A DNA stretch of 64,000 bases from a bacterium. GTDB lineage: Bacteria; Vulcanimicrobiota; Vulcanimicrobiia; Vulcanimicrobiales; Vulcanimicrobiaceae. This document shows, piece after piece, positions 35,147-44,753 of this stretch. Position 1 is the first letter of the stretch. Every line of letters begins with the position of its first letter. A model generated the notes under the pieces. The model made no database searches. It was not told the origin of the DNA and saw only the letters and a program-made list of their open reading frames with translations. A program made the position numbers and the translations under genes. The stretch covers positions 1 through 64,000 of the forward strand of contig JAGWSR010000074.1 in NCBI GenBank assembly GCA_028869385.1, given 5' to 3'.

Positions 35147-37768
35147 ATGAGCTCCCCGCACGCTTCCACCGAACTGCCGAAGACCTACGATCCCAAAGCC
35201 GTCGAGCCGCGGCTCTATCGCCATTGGGAAGAGAGCGGCTTCTTTCACGAAGAGCCCGATCCGGCGAGGCCGCCCTTCATCATCGCGATGCCGCCGCCCA
35301 ACGTCACGGGGCGAGCGCACCTCGGCCACGGTTCCACCTATACGCCGATGGACGTGCTCACGCGCTACCATCGCATGCGCGGCGACAACGCGGATTGGCT
35401 GCCCGGGCTCGATCACGCCGCGATCGCGACCGAAGCCGTGCTCGTGCGCGAGCTGGCGAAAGAGGGGATCACCCGCGACTCGCTCGGACGCGAAGGCTTC
35501 ATCGAGCGCGCGTGGGAGTGGTCGCGCACGTACGGCGGCACGATCAACTCGCAGTTTCGCACGCTCGGCTTCGGGCCGGATTGGCAGCGCGAACGCTTCA
35601 CGATGGACGACGGTCTCTCGGCCGCCGTGCGCAAAGTCTTCGTCGAACTCTATCGCGAGGGCCTGATCTATCGCGGAAAACGCCTGATCAACTGGGATCC
35701 AAAAGGCAAAACGACCGTCTCCGACGCCGAGGTCGATCACGTCGAGCGCGACGCGCACCTCTGGCACGTGCGCTATCCGGCGAAGGACGGCACGTACGCG
35801 ATCACCGTCGCGACGACGCGCCCCGAGACGATGCTCGGCGACGTCGCCATCGCCGTGCATCCGGACGACGAACGCTACGCCGCGCTCGTCGGAAAGCACG
35901 TCTGCATGCCGCTGACGATGCGCGAGATTCCGATCGTCGCCGACGCGTCGGTCGAGGCCGCGTTCGGCACCGGTGCGGTGAAGGTGACGCCCGCGCACGA
36001 TCCGACCGATTACGAGATCGGCCTGCGCCACGAACTCTCGATGCCTTCGATCATGGACTTCGACGCGCGGATCACGGGGGCGGAGATCGAGGTCGGTCGC
36101 TACGCGGGACTCGAGCGTTACGAAGCACGCCGCGCCATCGTCGAGGACCTTCGCGCGAGCGGGCACCTCGTCAAAGAAGAGGCTTACCGCCACGCGGTCG
36201 CGATCAGCGAACGTTCGGGCGAGGTCATCGAGCCGCTGCTCTCGCTGCAATGGTTCGTGAAGATGAAGCCGCTCGCGGAGCCCGCGCTCCAAGCCTATCG
36301 CGACGGTCGCCTGCGCTTCGTTCCCGAGCGCTACGGCCGGACGTACGAGACGTGGCTCGAGAACATCCGCGACTGGAATATCTCGCGACAAGTGTGGTGG
36401 GGTCATCAGCTTCCCGTGTGGTACACGCCCGGGGGCGATGTCGTCGTCGCCGAGACCGAAGACGAGGCACGGGAGATTGCGCAGCGCCGCTTCGCGACGA
36501 GCGAACTCGTGCGCGATCCCGACACGCTCGACACCTGGTTCTCCTCGGGGCTTTGGCCGTTCTCGATTCTCGGCTGGCCCGAGAAGACGCCCGAACTCGA
36601 GTGTTGGTATCCCTCGCAAGTGCTCGTCACCGGCTGGGAGATCATCTTTCTCTGGGTCGCGCGCATGGTGATGCTCGGCCTGCATTTCGTCGGCCAGGTG
36701 CCGTTCCCGACCGTCTTTATCTCGCCGCTCGTTTTCGACGCGCAGGGACGCAAGATGTCGAAGTCGCTCGGCAACGCGATCGATCCGATGGATCTCGTCG
36801 AGAGCTACGGCGCCGACGCGTTTCGCATGGGCATGTTGCGTCAGATGCGCCTCGAAGGACAGGAGATTCGCTTCCAAGAGTCGCGCTGCGAAGAGGCGCG
36901 TAACTTCAACAACAAGATCTGGAATGCGACGCGCTACATCCTGTCGCTGCCCGACGGCCTGCCGAACGCGATGACCTTGCCGAACGTCGCGGACCTCACG
37001 CTTGCCGACGCGTGGATCCTGAACCGATTGCACGACACGATCGAGGAGATGAGCCGTCTCCTCGATGCCTTCGACTTCGGGAACGCCGCCGAGACGATCT
37101 GGCGCTTCGTATGGTACGAGTTCTGCGACTGGTACGTGGAGGCCACGAAGGCGCCGGAGAATCGCGCGACGCGCGCGGCGGTGCTCTCGTTCGTCTGGAA
37201 TAACGCGATGCGCCTGCTCCATCCGATCGCACCCTTCATCACCGAAGAGGTCTGGCTCGCGCTCCCGCACGACGGCGCGACGATCATGACCGCGACGTGG
37301 CCGGATCACTTCGAAGTGCCGGTGGATCGCGACGCCGCTCGCTCGTTCGAAGCGCTGCAGCGCGCGACCGAACGCATCCGCAATCTGCGTTCGGAGATGG
37401 GACTCGCGCCGCGGCAGACGCTCGCGCTCGAGACGCCGGAGAACGTCCCCGACGCCGTCGCGTCGCTGCTCGCGCTCTACACCATGGGCGACGTCGAGCG
37501 CGTGGCCGCGCGCGGGACGACGCTCGATGAAGCGCTCGCCGCGATCGAAGGCCGCGCGCCGCAGGCGCTGCTGCTCGAGCGCAATCGGAAGGAGCTCGCG
37601 CGGCTGCGCAGCGAGGTGGAGCGCGGGGAGAAGAAGCTCGGCAACGCGCAGTTCACCGCCAAGGCGGCCCCCGAGGTCGTTGCGAAGGAGCGCGAAAAGC
37701 TCGACGCTTACAAGAACGAACTACGCAACGTGGAAGCGGCGCTTGCCGCGATGGGAGAACCGGTATGA
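35147..37768 (+). CDS. valS: Valyl-tRNA synthetase
   Basis: The 873-residue class I aminoacyl-tRNA synthetase charges tRNA-Val. The HIGH-type motif is HLGHG at 58-62, the editing (CP1) domain lies at about 190-330 (TRPETMLGD, HPDDERY), and KMSKS occurs in GRKMSKSLGN near 535-544. The anticodon-binding domain and a C-terminal coiled-coil arm (about 805-865) are present, so the enzyme is complete. The ATG at 35147 follows a 46-bp gap containing a small GGCTGC/GCAGCC hairpin (35110-35127). No T-box leader is visible. Its stop overlaps the pyrR start by 4 bp. Confidence 0.97.
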   Translation: MSSPHASTELPKTYDPKAVEPRLYRHWEESGFFHEEPDPARPPFIIAMPPPNVTGRAHLGHGSTYTPMDVLTRYHRMRGDNADWLPGLDHAAIATEAVLVRELAKEGITRDSLGREGFIERAWEWSRTYGGTINSQFRTLGFGPDWQRERFTMDDGLSAAVRKVFVELYREGLIYRGKRLINWDPKGKTTVSDAEVDHVERDAHLWHVRYPAKDGTYAITVATTRPETMLGDVAIAVHPDDERYAALVGKHVCMPLTMREIPIVADASVEAAFGTGAVKVTPAHDPTDYEIGLRHELSMPSIMDFDARITGAEIEVGRYAGLERYEARRAIVEDLRASGHLVKEEAYRHAVAISERSGEVIEPLLSLQWFVKMKPLAEPALQAYRDGRLRFVPERYGRTYETWLENIRDWNISRQVWWGHQLPVWYTPGGDVVVAETEDEAREIAQRRFATSELVRDPDTLDTWFSSGLWPFSILGWPEKTPELECWYPSQVLVTGWEIIFLWVARMVMLGLHFVGQVPFPTVFISPLVFDAQGRKMSKSLGNAIDPMDLVESYGADAFRMGMLRQMRLEGQEIRFQESRCEEARNFNNKIWNATRYILSLPDGLPNAMTLPNVADLTLADAWILNRLHDTIEEMSRLLDAFDFGNAAETIWRFVWYEFCDWYVEATKAPENRATRAAVLSFVWNNAMRLLHPIAPFITEEVWLALPHDGATIMTATWPDHFEVPVDRDAARSFEALQRATERIRNLRSEMGLAPRQTLALETPENVPDAVASLLALYTMGDVERVAARGTTLDEALAAIEGRAPQALLLERNRKELARLRSEVERGEKKLGNAQFTAKAAPEVVAKEREKLDAYKNELRNVEAALAAMGEPV

Positions 37769-38307
37769 CAACGGCGCACGATGGACGCGTACTCGTCGCG
37801 GACGCGGAGATCACCCGCGTGATCGCGCGCCTCGCGCATCAGATCCTCGAGCCCGACGACGCGCAGGACGGCGTGGTGCTCATCGGCATCCGTCGCGGCG
37901 GGGAAGCGCTCGCGCAGCGCCTCGCGGCCGAGATCGCGGGCATCAGCGGTAAGGCGCCGGCGCTCGGCTTCCTCAATATCAACCTCTACCGCGACGACCG
38001 CGTCACGCACGAGATGCCGGAGTCGCAGATACCGGTGGATATCAACGGCCGGGTCGTCGTGGTGGTTGACGACGTGCTCTTTACCGGACGCACGATCCGC
38101 GCGGCGCTCGATGCGGTGACCGATCTCGGCCGCCCGGCGGCGATCCGGCTCTGCGTCCTCGTCGATCGCGGCCTGCGCGAGCTTCCCGTACAGGCCGATT
38201 ACGTCGGCCGCGCGATCCCGACGAGCCGTCGCGAACGCGTCAACGTCTCGCTCGGCGCGCAGCCGTCGGCGAGCGACCGAGTGGTGATCCATGCGGGCAC
38301 GCCGTAG
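37765..38307 (+). CDS. pyrR: Bifunctional pyr operon regulator and uracil phosphoribosyltransferase PyrR
   Basis: The 180-residue protein has the PRPP-binding motif VVVVDDVLFTGRT (about 97-109) and the PyrR-type LIGIRRGGEALAQRL block. PyrR proteins bind pyr mRNA to control attenuation in response to UMP and also convert uracil to UMP. The gene follows valS with a 4-bp overlap and overlaps pyrB by 17 bp. No PyrR-binding loop or attenuator is recognisable upstream of valS or between these genes, so the regulatory target may lie elsewhere or the protein may act only as an enzyme. Confidence 0.93.
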   Translation: MTTAHDGRVLVADAEITRVIARLAHQILEPDDAQDGVVLIGIRRGGEALAQRLAAEIAGISGKAPALGFLNINLYRDDRVTHEMPESQIPVDINGRVVVVVDDVLFTGRTIRAALDAVTDLGRPAAIRLCVLVDRGLRELPVQADYVGRAIPTSRRERVNVSLGAQPSASDRVVIHAGTP

Positions 38308-39196
38308 CCTCATCGACCTCGACGACCTCTCCGGCGACGAACTCAACGATATCCTCGACCGCGCGGCCGACTTCGAGGATACGGAGCCGGCGCCGCTGCT
38401 CAAAGGCGTCGCGACGGTCAATCTCTTTTTCGAGCAGAGCACGCGCACGTTCGCGTCGTTCAACTTCGCCGAACTGCGTCTCGGAGCGCACGTCGTCAAC
38501 CTCACCCCGGGTGACATGAGCCTCGCGACCAAGGGCGAGACGATCGAAGATACCGCGCTCACGCTCGCGGCGATGGGCGTGCGCGTCCTCGTCGTGCGCC
38601 ACCCCGAGGTCGGGTTCGCGCAGCGCGTGGCACAGGCGTTCGACGGGCACGTCGTCAACGCGGGCGACGGCGCGCACGCCCACCCGACGCAAGGTCTGCT
38701 CGATGTCTTTACCCTGCGCGAAGAGTTCGGCTCGCTCGAGGGGCGCACGATCGCGTTCGTCGGCGACATCCTGCACTCGCGCGTCGCGCATTCGACGATC
38801 GCCGGGCTCCAACGTCTCGGCGCGAAGATCGTGCTCGTCGGTCCGGAGGTCTTTCTGCCCTCCGAGTACGCGAAGCCGGGCATCGCCCTCGAACGCGATT
38901 TCGACGCCGTGTTACCGGCGGTCGATGCGATCGTGCTCTTGCGCATCCAACGCGAACGCTTTGCCGCGATGCCGCTCTCGGATGCGGAGTACGTCGCGCG
39001 TTATCAGCTCAACGCCGCGCGCGTCGCGCGGCTGCACGAGCGTACGATCGTCATGCATCCCGGTCCGTACAATCGTGGGATGGAACTCGACGACACCGTC
39101 CTCGAATTCGCCGGTTGGCGCTACGCAAAGCAGGTGCGCAACGGCGTCTTCGTGCGTATGGCGGTGCTCGATTTCTTGGTCAACGGATCTCCGTAG
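38291..39196 (+). CDS. pyrB: Aspartate carbamoyltransferase catalytic subunit
   Basis: The 301-residue enzyme makes N-carbamoyl-aspartate, the committed step of pyrimidine synthesis. The carbamoyl-phosphate loop is STRTF (50-54), where the common fifth residue Arg is Phe. The catalytic-loop Lys in LATKGET, HPTQGLLD at 131-138 and HPGPYNRGME are conserved. No regulatory subunit gene (pyrI) is nearby. The ATG at 38291 overlaps pyrR by 17 bp. pyrC follows with a start 4 nt after the stop. Confidence 0.95.
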   Translation: MRARRSLIDLDDLSGDELNDILDRAADFEDTEPAPLLKGVATVNLFFEQSTRTFASFNFAELRLGAHVVNLTPGDMSLATKGETIEDTALTLAAMGVRVLVVRHPEVGFAQRVAQAFDGHVVNAGDGAHAHPTQGLLDVFTLREEFGSLEGRTIAFVGDILHSRVAHSTIAGLQRLGAKIVLVGPEVFLPSEYAKPGIALERDFDAVLPAVDAIVLLRIQRERFAAMPLSDAEYVARYQLNAARVARLHERTIVMHPGPYNRGMELDDTVLEFAGWRYAKQVRNGVFVRMAVLDFLVNGSP

Positions 39197-39200
39197 CGAC

Positions 39201-40472
39201 GTGCTCGTACGCGGCGGAAGAGTCGTCGATCCCACGCAGCCGCTCGATGCGATGCGCGACGTACGCATTTCGAACGGCGTGGTCGTCGAGATCGGCGAGC
39301 ATCTCGACGCGCGCGACGGCGAGCCGGTCGTCGATGCCGTGGGCGCGATCGTGGCGCCGGGCTTCATCGACATGCACGTGCACCTGCGCGAACCGGGTTT
39401 TCCAGAAAAAGAGACCATCGCGACGGGCACGCTCGCGGCGCTGCGCGGCGGATTCACCGCGGTCGCCTGCATGCCGAACACCAATCCCGCGCTCGACGCA
39501 CCCGAGGTGCTCGCGCGGCTCGCCGAGATCGTCGCGCGCGACGCGCGTTGCCGGGTCTATCCGGTCGGTGCGATCACCCGCGAGCGTAAGGGCGCGGAAC
39601 CGACGGATTTCGCGGCGCTCGCGCGCGCGGGCGCCGTCGCGTTCTCGGATGACGGCAACACGGTGATGAACGCGCGCGTGCTGCGCGATGCGGCGCTGCG
39701 CGCGGCCGACGTTCCCGGCGTCTTTATTTCGCACGCGGAGGACGAGCACCTCAAGGGCGATGCGGTCATGCACGAGGGCGCGGTCTCGCGCGCGCTTGGG
39801 CTTCCGGGGAGCCCCGCCGTCGCCGAGGATGTGATCGTGGCGCGAGACCTGTTGATCGGCGCCGAGACCGGTAAACGCTGGCATATCGCCCATCTCTCGA
39901 CGCGCGGCGCGCTCGAGGCGCTGCAGCATGCGCGCGCGCACGGCGGCGCCGCGACCTGCGAGGTGACGCCGCATCATCTGCTGCTCACCGACGAGACGAT
40001 CCGAAGCGCCGGCGCCGCGGGCAAGGTGAATCCGCCGTTGCGCGCCGAGGACGATGCGCGAGCGCTGCGCGACGCGGTGCGCGACGGGACGATCGACGTC
40101 TTCGCCACCGATCATGCGCCGCACACGGCGGCGGAGAAGTCCGGCGATATGTATCGCGCCGCGGTCGGCTTCACCGGTCTCGAAGTCGCCGTCGGAGCCT
40201 ACGCCCTCGCACTCCCCGACCTCCCGCTCCTGCGTTTCGTGGATCTGCTCTCGTGCGCTCCGGCGCGCGTGCTGGGCGTCGCGGGGGGAACGCTGCGGGT
40301 CGGTTCGCCCGCCGACGTGACGATCTTCGCCGAGCACGTGTGGACGGTCGATCCGGCGGAGTTCGCGTCGAAGGGTCGCGCGACGCCGTTTTCCGGGATG
40401 CGCGTCCCGCGGCGCGTGCTCGCGACGATCGTGGGCGGCGAACTCTACCGCGTCGCGCCCGCGCTCACTTGA
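39201..40472 (+). CDS. pyrC: Dihydroorotase (class I)
   Basis: The 423-residue amidohydrolase closes carbamoyl-aspartate to dihydroorotate. Zinc ligands are visible as His59 and His61 (DMHVHLREPG), with further His in FISHAEDEH and IAHLSTRG and the catalytic Asp in FATDHAPHT. The VFSDDG-type segment (AFSDDGNT) is typical of class I enzymes. I use the GTG at 39201, 4 nt after the pyrB stop; the frame upstream is noncoding over pyrB. The 3' end overlaps the convergent methyltransferase gene by 8 bp. Confidence 0.95.
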   Translation: MLVRGGRVVDPTQPLDAMRDVRISNGVVVEIGEHLDARDGEPVVDAVGAIVAPGFIDMHVHLREPGFPEKETIATGTLAALRGGFTAVACMPNTNPALDAPEVLARLAEIVARDARCRVYPVGAITRERKGAEPTDFAALARAGAVAFSDDGNTVMNARVLRDAALRAADVPGVFISHAEDEHLKGDAVMHEGAVSRALGLPGSPAVAEDVIVARDLLIGAETGKRWHIAHLSTRGALEALQHARAHGGAATCEVTPHHLLLTDETIRSAGAAGKVNPPLRAEDDARALRDAVRDGTIDVFATDHAPHTAAEKSGDMYRAAVGFTGLEVAVGAYALALPDLPLLRFVDLLSCAPARVLGVAGGTLRVGSPADVTIFAEHVWTVDPAEFASKGRATPFSGMRVPRRVLATIVGGELYRVAPALT

Positions 40473-41145
40473 TCGCGACGCCGTAGGCGATATACCGCCA
40501 CGACGGCGGAACGAGCGCGCGACCAATCCGGTCGAGCGATCCGAGCGCGCGACGTTGCTTTTCGCTGCGGCCGAAGGCGCCGAGAAAGCCGCCCGTCTCG
40601 TAGGCCACGCACGAGAACGGAGCGAGCATCGTCCGCAATTCGTCGAGCGTCACGTAGCGCCAATGCGTACCCCAGCGCACGAAGCGCGCCCGCATGAAGC
40701 GATGGAGCGCGCAGCCGACCAAATTCTCGGCGAAGAGCAACCGACCGCCGGGTTTGAGGGCGCGGTGCATCGCGCGCACCGCGGCATGCTGTCGCTCGAT
40801 CGCTCCGTCGCGCCCCACGCCGCCCAAGAGCGACTTGAACACGACGACGTCGAAGCGCTCCTCGTACGGGATCGCCGTCGCATCGATATCCTCGAAGCGC
40901 ACGTGGGAGAGCAGCCCGTGACGTGCGATGAGCGGCGTAGCGAGCTCTTCACTCCGCGCGAGATCGGAGCAGAGGACGCGATGACCCGCGCGTGCGAGCC
41001 AGAGCGAGAGCCCGCCGTGGTGCGCGCCGACCTCCAAGCAGTCGAGGGGCGCTGCGTCGAGGCCGCCGCGCGCGCGCCAGAACGCGAGCGCGGCCGACCA
41101 GTTGCGCGCGTCCCACTCGACGATCTCCTCGATCTCTGCGAGCAC
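40465..41145 (-). CDS. Class I SAM-dependent methyltransferase
   Basis: The 226-residue protein has motif I CLEVGAHHGGLSLWLA, an acidic residue after strand 2 (CSDLARSEE), and the post-motif blocks RFDVVVFKSLLGGVG and LKPGGRLLFAENL typical of methyltransferase type 11 proteins. The substrate is unknown. The GTG start at 41145 has no longer alternative. It is oriented against the pyr genes and lies downstream of the MarC gene on the same strand. Confidence 0.8.
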   Translation of the reverse strand: MLAEIEEIVEWDARNWSAALAFWRARGGLDAAPLDCLEVGAHHGGLSLWLARAGHRVLCSDLARSEELATPLIARHGLLSHVRFEDIDATAIPYEERFDVVVFKSLLGGVGRDGAIERQHAAVRAMHRALKPGGRLLFAENLVGCALHRFMRARFVRWGTHWRYVTLDELRTMLAPFSCVAYETGGFLGAFGRSEKQRRALGSLDRIGRALVPPSWRYIAYGVAIK

Positions 41146-41225
41146 TCGTCTATGCTAACGCGATGCACGCGCGTCGGCCGAGCGGCGTAAGCACCGGCGG
41201 AAGGGGCCGAGCGGCCCAGTCGCCG

Positions 41226-41852
41226 CTAGTGATGTACGAGCGGCGTTTGCAGGATGCCGTTGATGACGAACTGCACGGCGAGCGCGGCAAGGATGATGCC
41301 GAGCACGCGCGTCACGACGTGCACGCCCGTGGTGCCGATGCGATGCATGTAACGGGCCGCGCCGCGCATGAAGAGCCACGTGATCGCGAGCGCGGCTCCG
41401 TAGGCGAGCGCGAGCATCGCGTCCTTCGCGACGTCACCGTGAGCGAGGTTCACGAGCAGCATCACGGTCGCAAGGGTGCCGGGTCCGGCGATCATCGGGA
41501 TCGCGAGCGGGAAGACGGCGGGATTCTCGCCGACGTCGCGCTCCTCGTCGCTCGTGGCGCGCGCGCCCGTCTGCCGAGCGAAGAGCATATCGATCGCGAT
41601 CAAGAAGAGCAGAATGCCGCCCGCGATGCCGAAGGCGGGCAGGGTGATACCTAAGTAGCCGAGCAGCGCGGACCCGACGAAGCCCATCGCGAGCATGACC
41701 GCCGCGGCGACCGCGATCGCCTGATCCACGACCCGCGCACGCTTGGCGGGCGCGCAATTCGTCGTCGTGGTGACGGTGAGCGGGATCATCCCGATCGGAT
41801 CGATGATCGTGATCGCCGTTGCGAATGCGGTCGCCGCGAAGTGCCAATCCAT
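41226..41852 (-). CDS. MarC-family (UPF0056) membrane protein
   Basis: The 208-residue protein has six predicted membrane segments and both family half-motifs: IIDPIGMIPL near the N-terminus and FPLAIPMIAGPG in the centre. MarC proteins are inner-membrane proteins with no proven transport substrate. It is transcribed away from carA; the 59 bp between them must hold both start regions. The methyltransferase start is 80 bp downstream, with a GC-rich hairpin (GGGCC/GGCCC near 41206-41219) in between. Confidence 0.88.
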   Translation of the reverse strand: MDWHFAATAFATAITIIDPIGMIPLTVTTTTNCAPAKRARVVDQAIAVAAAVMLAMGFVGSALLGYLGITLPAFGIAGGILLFLIAIDMLFARQTGARATSDEERDVGENPAVFPLAIPMIAGPGTLATVMLLVNLAHGDVAKDAMLALAYGAALAITWLFMRGAARYMHRIGTTGVHVVTRVLGIILAALAVQFVINGILQTPLVHH

Positions 41853-41911
41853 AACTTGCGCGTTTATCCCAGGTGCACGCGACCCCTTCGCCTAACCGTG
41901 GAGCCTTCAGG

Positions 41912-42988
41912 ATGACCACGCCTGCAGCGCTCTTTCTCGCCGACGGTTCCCGCTTCGATGGAACCGGCCTCGACCACCACGGACTCGCCTTCGGAGAGGC
42001 GGTCTTTTACACCGGGATGACCGGGTACGAAGAGGCGCTGACCGACCCGTCGTACGCGGGTCAGATTCTCACCTTCACCTATCCGATGATCGGGAATTAC
42101 GGCATCTCGGGCGAGGCCGCGCAGTATCCGCGCGCGTGCGTCGCCGGCGCCGTGATCAAAGAGATCTCGCACCACCCCTCGCATCACCTCGCAAAGACCG
42201 ACCTCCCGTCGTGGCTCGACGCGCAGCGCATTCCGACGCTCGTCGGCGCCGACACGCGCGCGATCACGATCGCGCTGCGCGAGCACGGCACGATCTGGGC
42301 CGCGCTCGCCGTCGGTCACGAAGCGCTCGAACGCGCGGAACGCGACCTCGCCGCGTTCGTGCGAACGGCGAGCACCAAGGCGCTCGTGCCGGGTGTCGCG
42401 ACGCGCGAACGACGCGTCGAGGGTTCGCCCGGCGGCCCTCGCGTCACGCTCGTGGATTGCGGCGTCAAGCGCGCCATTCTGCGCGAACTCATCGCGCTCG
42501 GCAGCGAAGTGACGGTCGTACCATACGACACGACGGCGGACGCGCTGCTCGCCGACGATCCCGACGCAATCTTTATCTCGCCGGGCCCCGGTGATCCGAC
42601 CGATCTTCCGGAGACGATCGAGACCCTGCGCGCGTTGCTCGGTCGCAAACCGCTCTTCGGCGTTTGCCTCGGTCACCAGTTGCTCGCGCTCGCGTGCGGT
42701 GCAAAGACGTACAAGCTTCCGTACGGTCATCGTGGCGGCAATCAGCCGGTGAAGGATCTCGTGCACGACGAGGTGCTCGTCACCGCGCACAATCACGGGT
42801 ACGCGGTCGACGCCCACTCGTTGCCGAGCGAGCTCGAGCCGACGATGACCAACCTCAACGACGGCACGAACGAAGGCTTCCGTCATCGCCGTCTGCCGAT
42901 CGCCGCGGTGCAGTTTCATCCCGAGGCCTCGCCCGGCCCGTTCGACGCTCGTCGTCTCTTCGCAGAGTGGCTCGGCTCCGTGCGCTGA
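41912..42988 (+). CDS. carA: Carbamoyl-phosphate synthase small (glutamine amidotransferase) subunit
   Basis: The 358-residue subunit hydrolyses glutamine and channels ammonia to CarB. The N-terminal CarA domain has GEAVFYTGMTGYEE. The class I amidotransferase domain has Cys252 in FGVCLGHQL and His336 with Glu338 in QFHPEASPG, a complete catalytic triad. I use the ATG at 41912, since the frame from 41873 adds only a short non-conserved extension. It overlaps the next gene by 22 bp. Its partner carB is 4.8 kb away, beyond six genes. Confidence 0.96.
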   Translation: MTTPAALFLADGSRFDGTGLDHHGLAFGEAVFYTGMTGYEEALTDPSYAGQILTFTYPMIGNYGISGEAAQYPRACVAGAVIKEISHHPSHHLAKTDLPSWLDAQRIPTLVGADTRAITIALREHGTIWAALAVGHEALERAERDLAAFVRTASTKALVPGVATRERRVEGSPGGPRVTLVDCGVKRAILRELIALGSEVTVVPYDTTADALLADDPDAIFISPGPGDPTDLPETIETLRALLGRKPLFGVCLGHQLLALACGAKTYKLPYGHRGGNQPVKDLVHDEVLVTAHNHGYAVDAHSLPSELEPTMTNLNDGTNEGFRHRRLPIAAVQFHPEASPGPFDARRLFAEWLGSVR

Positions 42989-43830
42989 TCCTCGCCCTCG
43001 CCGCGTGCGTCGCCGCGTCGGCGCCGCTGCGCGCGCAGGATCTCCAGCGTCTCACGGTCACGCAACTGAGCCTCGCGGCCGACACGACCTCGCCGCGCGT
43101 CGAAGTTCCGTTTCACCTGATCGTCACCGCACGCGTGCGCCAGCGCGTCGCGCGCCTCGAGAACATCGACCTTCCGATCCTTGCCGAACTCGAACTCCTC
43201 GGCGACGCGCAGAGCACGCGCAGCGATGCGTCCGGCACGATCTATCGAGAAACGATCACCGTCGTCGCCCACCATGCGGGCGACACGACCATCGCTCCGG
43301 TCACGCTCGATGCGATCGACGCGCGCGACGGTCGCGCTAAGCGCTACTTTTCAAACGCGCTCACGCTGCACGTACGCGGCGACTTCGCACGGCGAGCGGG
43401 CGACGCACTCGCCGCGTTCGCGCGAGGGCTTCTGGCGTTGCTGCTCGTGGCAGCGGGGATCGGCTCGCTCGGCCTCGTCGTCGTGCTCCTCGCGCGTCGC
43501 CCACGCCCGGCACCGCCGGTCGCGCCCCCGCCGCAGCCCACGCCGATTCCGCCGACGCCGCCCAGCGCCGGCGAACGGCTGCGGGAGATCGCCGAAGCGT
43601 TGCGCGCCGATCCCACGCGCTCCGGCGCGCTGCAGGCGCGCCACGCCGTTCGGCGCATGGTCGGCGCGTCGGATGCCGAAACGCTCGACGATGTGCTGCA
43701 CGCGCTCGCACCCGACGATCCGATGCGCCGTCCGCTTCGCGCGCTCGAACGCGCCGCGTTCACGCGCGAAGACGACCTTCGCGAAGCGCTCGCGGATGCG
43801 CTCGCAGCATTGGATGTGCTGAGCCGATGA
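42967..43830 (+). CDS. BatD-like membrane protein
   Basis: The 287-residue protein has a signal peptide (LRALILALAACVAASAPLRA), a periplasmic Ig-like domain (VEVPFHLIVTARVRQRVARL...), one membrane segment near 158-178 and a cytoplasmic tail. Proteins of this form (BatD and relatives) occur with MoxR, DUF58 and VWA proteins, as here. This one is shorter than typical BatD proteins and seems to have a single Ig-like domain. The GTG start at 42967 overlaps carA by 22 bp. Confidence 0.65.
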   Translation: MARLRALILALAACVAASAPLRAQDLQRLTVTQLSLAADTTSPRVEVPFHLIVTARVRQRVARLENIDLPILAELELLGDAQSTRSDASGTIYRETITVVAHHAGDTTIAPVTLDAIDARDGRAKRYFSNALTLHVRGDFARRAGDALAAFARGLLALLLVAAGIGSLGLVVVLLARRPRPAPPVAPPPQPTPIPPTPPSAGERLREIAEALRADPTRSGALQARHAVRRMVGASDAETLDDVLHALAPDDPMRRPLRALERAAFTREDDLREALADALAALDVLSR

Positions 43831-44753
43831 ACGCCACGCCGCAGACGCTGCTCGCAGCCCTCGGACGCACCGTCGTCGGACAGCGCTCCGTTACCGAAGC
43901 GTTGGTCCTCGGCTTGCTCGCGAACGGTCACGTTTTGCTCGAGGGACCGCCCGGTCTCGCGAAGACGCTCGCCTGCCGTGCGCTCGCCGCGGCGCTCGGC
44001 GGCGACTTCAAGCGCATACAATTCACGCCGGATCTCCTCCCGAGCGACATCGTCGGCACGCGCATCTTCGACCAGCACGAGCGCGCCTTCGCGACCGTGC
44101 GCGGACCGATCTTCGCGAACATCGTCCTCGCCGACGAGATCAACCGGGCCCCGGCGAAGGTGCAGTCCGCGCTTCTTGAAGCGATGCAGGAGCGTCAGGT
44201 GACGATCGGGCCCCAGACGCACGGCCTGCCCGATCCATTCCTCGTGATGGCGACGATGAACCCACTCGACTCCGAAGGCACCTACGCGCTGCCGATCGCG
44301 CAGATGGATCGGTTTCTGATCAAGGTGGATGTCGGGTATCCGACGCGCGAGGAAGAGTTGGAGATTCTCGAACGCTTCGCGATGCACGAAACGCTGCCGC
44401 AGCGCGCGGTCGCGACGCTCGACGACGTCACGGCGTGGCGCGCGCAGGCGCACGCGATCCACGTCGAGGAGAAGATCAAGCGCTACGTCGTCGAGTTGGT
44501 CGCGGCGACGCGCGAGCGCGAGGACACCTATATCGATTGCGGCGCGAGTCCGCGCGCGACGCTCGCCCTCGTGCACCTCGCGCGCGGCAAGGCGTTGCTC
44601 GCCGAGCGCGACTATGTCGTTCCCGATGACGTTCGCGCGGTCGCTCCGCTCGCGCTGCGACATCGCATCTCGTTCAACTTCCGCACCGAGACCGACGGCA
44701 TCGGGCACGGCGCGGTGCTCGAGCGCGTGATCGCCGCCGTTCCGACCCCGTGA
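43827..44753 (+). CDS. MoxR-family AAA+ ATPase
   Basis: The 308-residue protein has Walker A EGPPGLAKT (about 39-47), Walker B VLADEINRAP and the sensor ATMNPLDSEGTY segment characteristic of MoxR ATPases. Such ATPases act with VWA-domain partners as chaperone-like machines for maturation or stress functions, for example cell-envelope stress. It overlaps its neighbours by 4 bp on both sides, consistent with a fixed module. Confidence 0.94.
   Translation: MNATPQTLLAALGRTVVGQRSVTEALVLGLLANGHVLLEGPPGLAKTLACRALAAALGGDFKRIQFTPDLLPSDIVGTRIFDQHERAFATVRGPIFANIVLADEINRAPAKVQSALLEAMQERQVTIGPQTHGLPDPFLVMATMNPLDSEGTYALPIAQMDRFLIKVDVGYPTREEELEILERFAMHETLPQRAVATLDDVTAWRAQAHAIHVEEKIKRYVVELVAATREREDTYIDCGASPRATLALVHLARGKALLAERDYVVPDDVRAVAPLALRHRISFNFRTETDGIGHGAVLERVIAAVPTP

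Noticed and set aside
34673-37309. Long open frame (878 codons) on the minus strand opposite valS
   Set aside because: It mirrors the valS coding sequence, has no recognisable domains and ends in Arg-rich repeats; the plus-strand enzyme is unmistakable.
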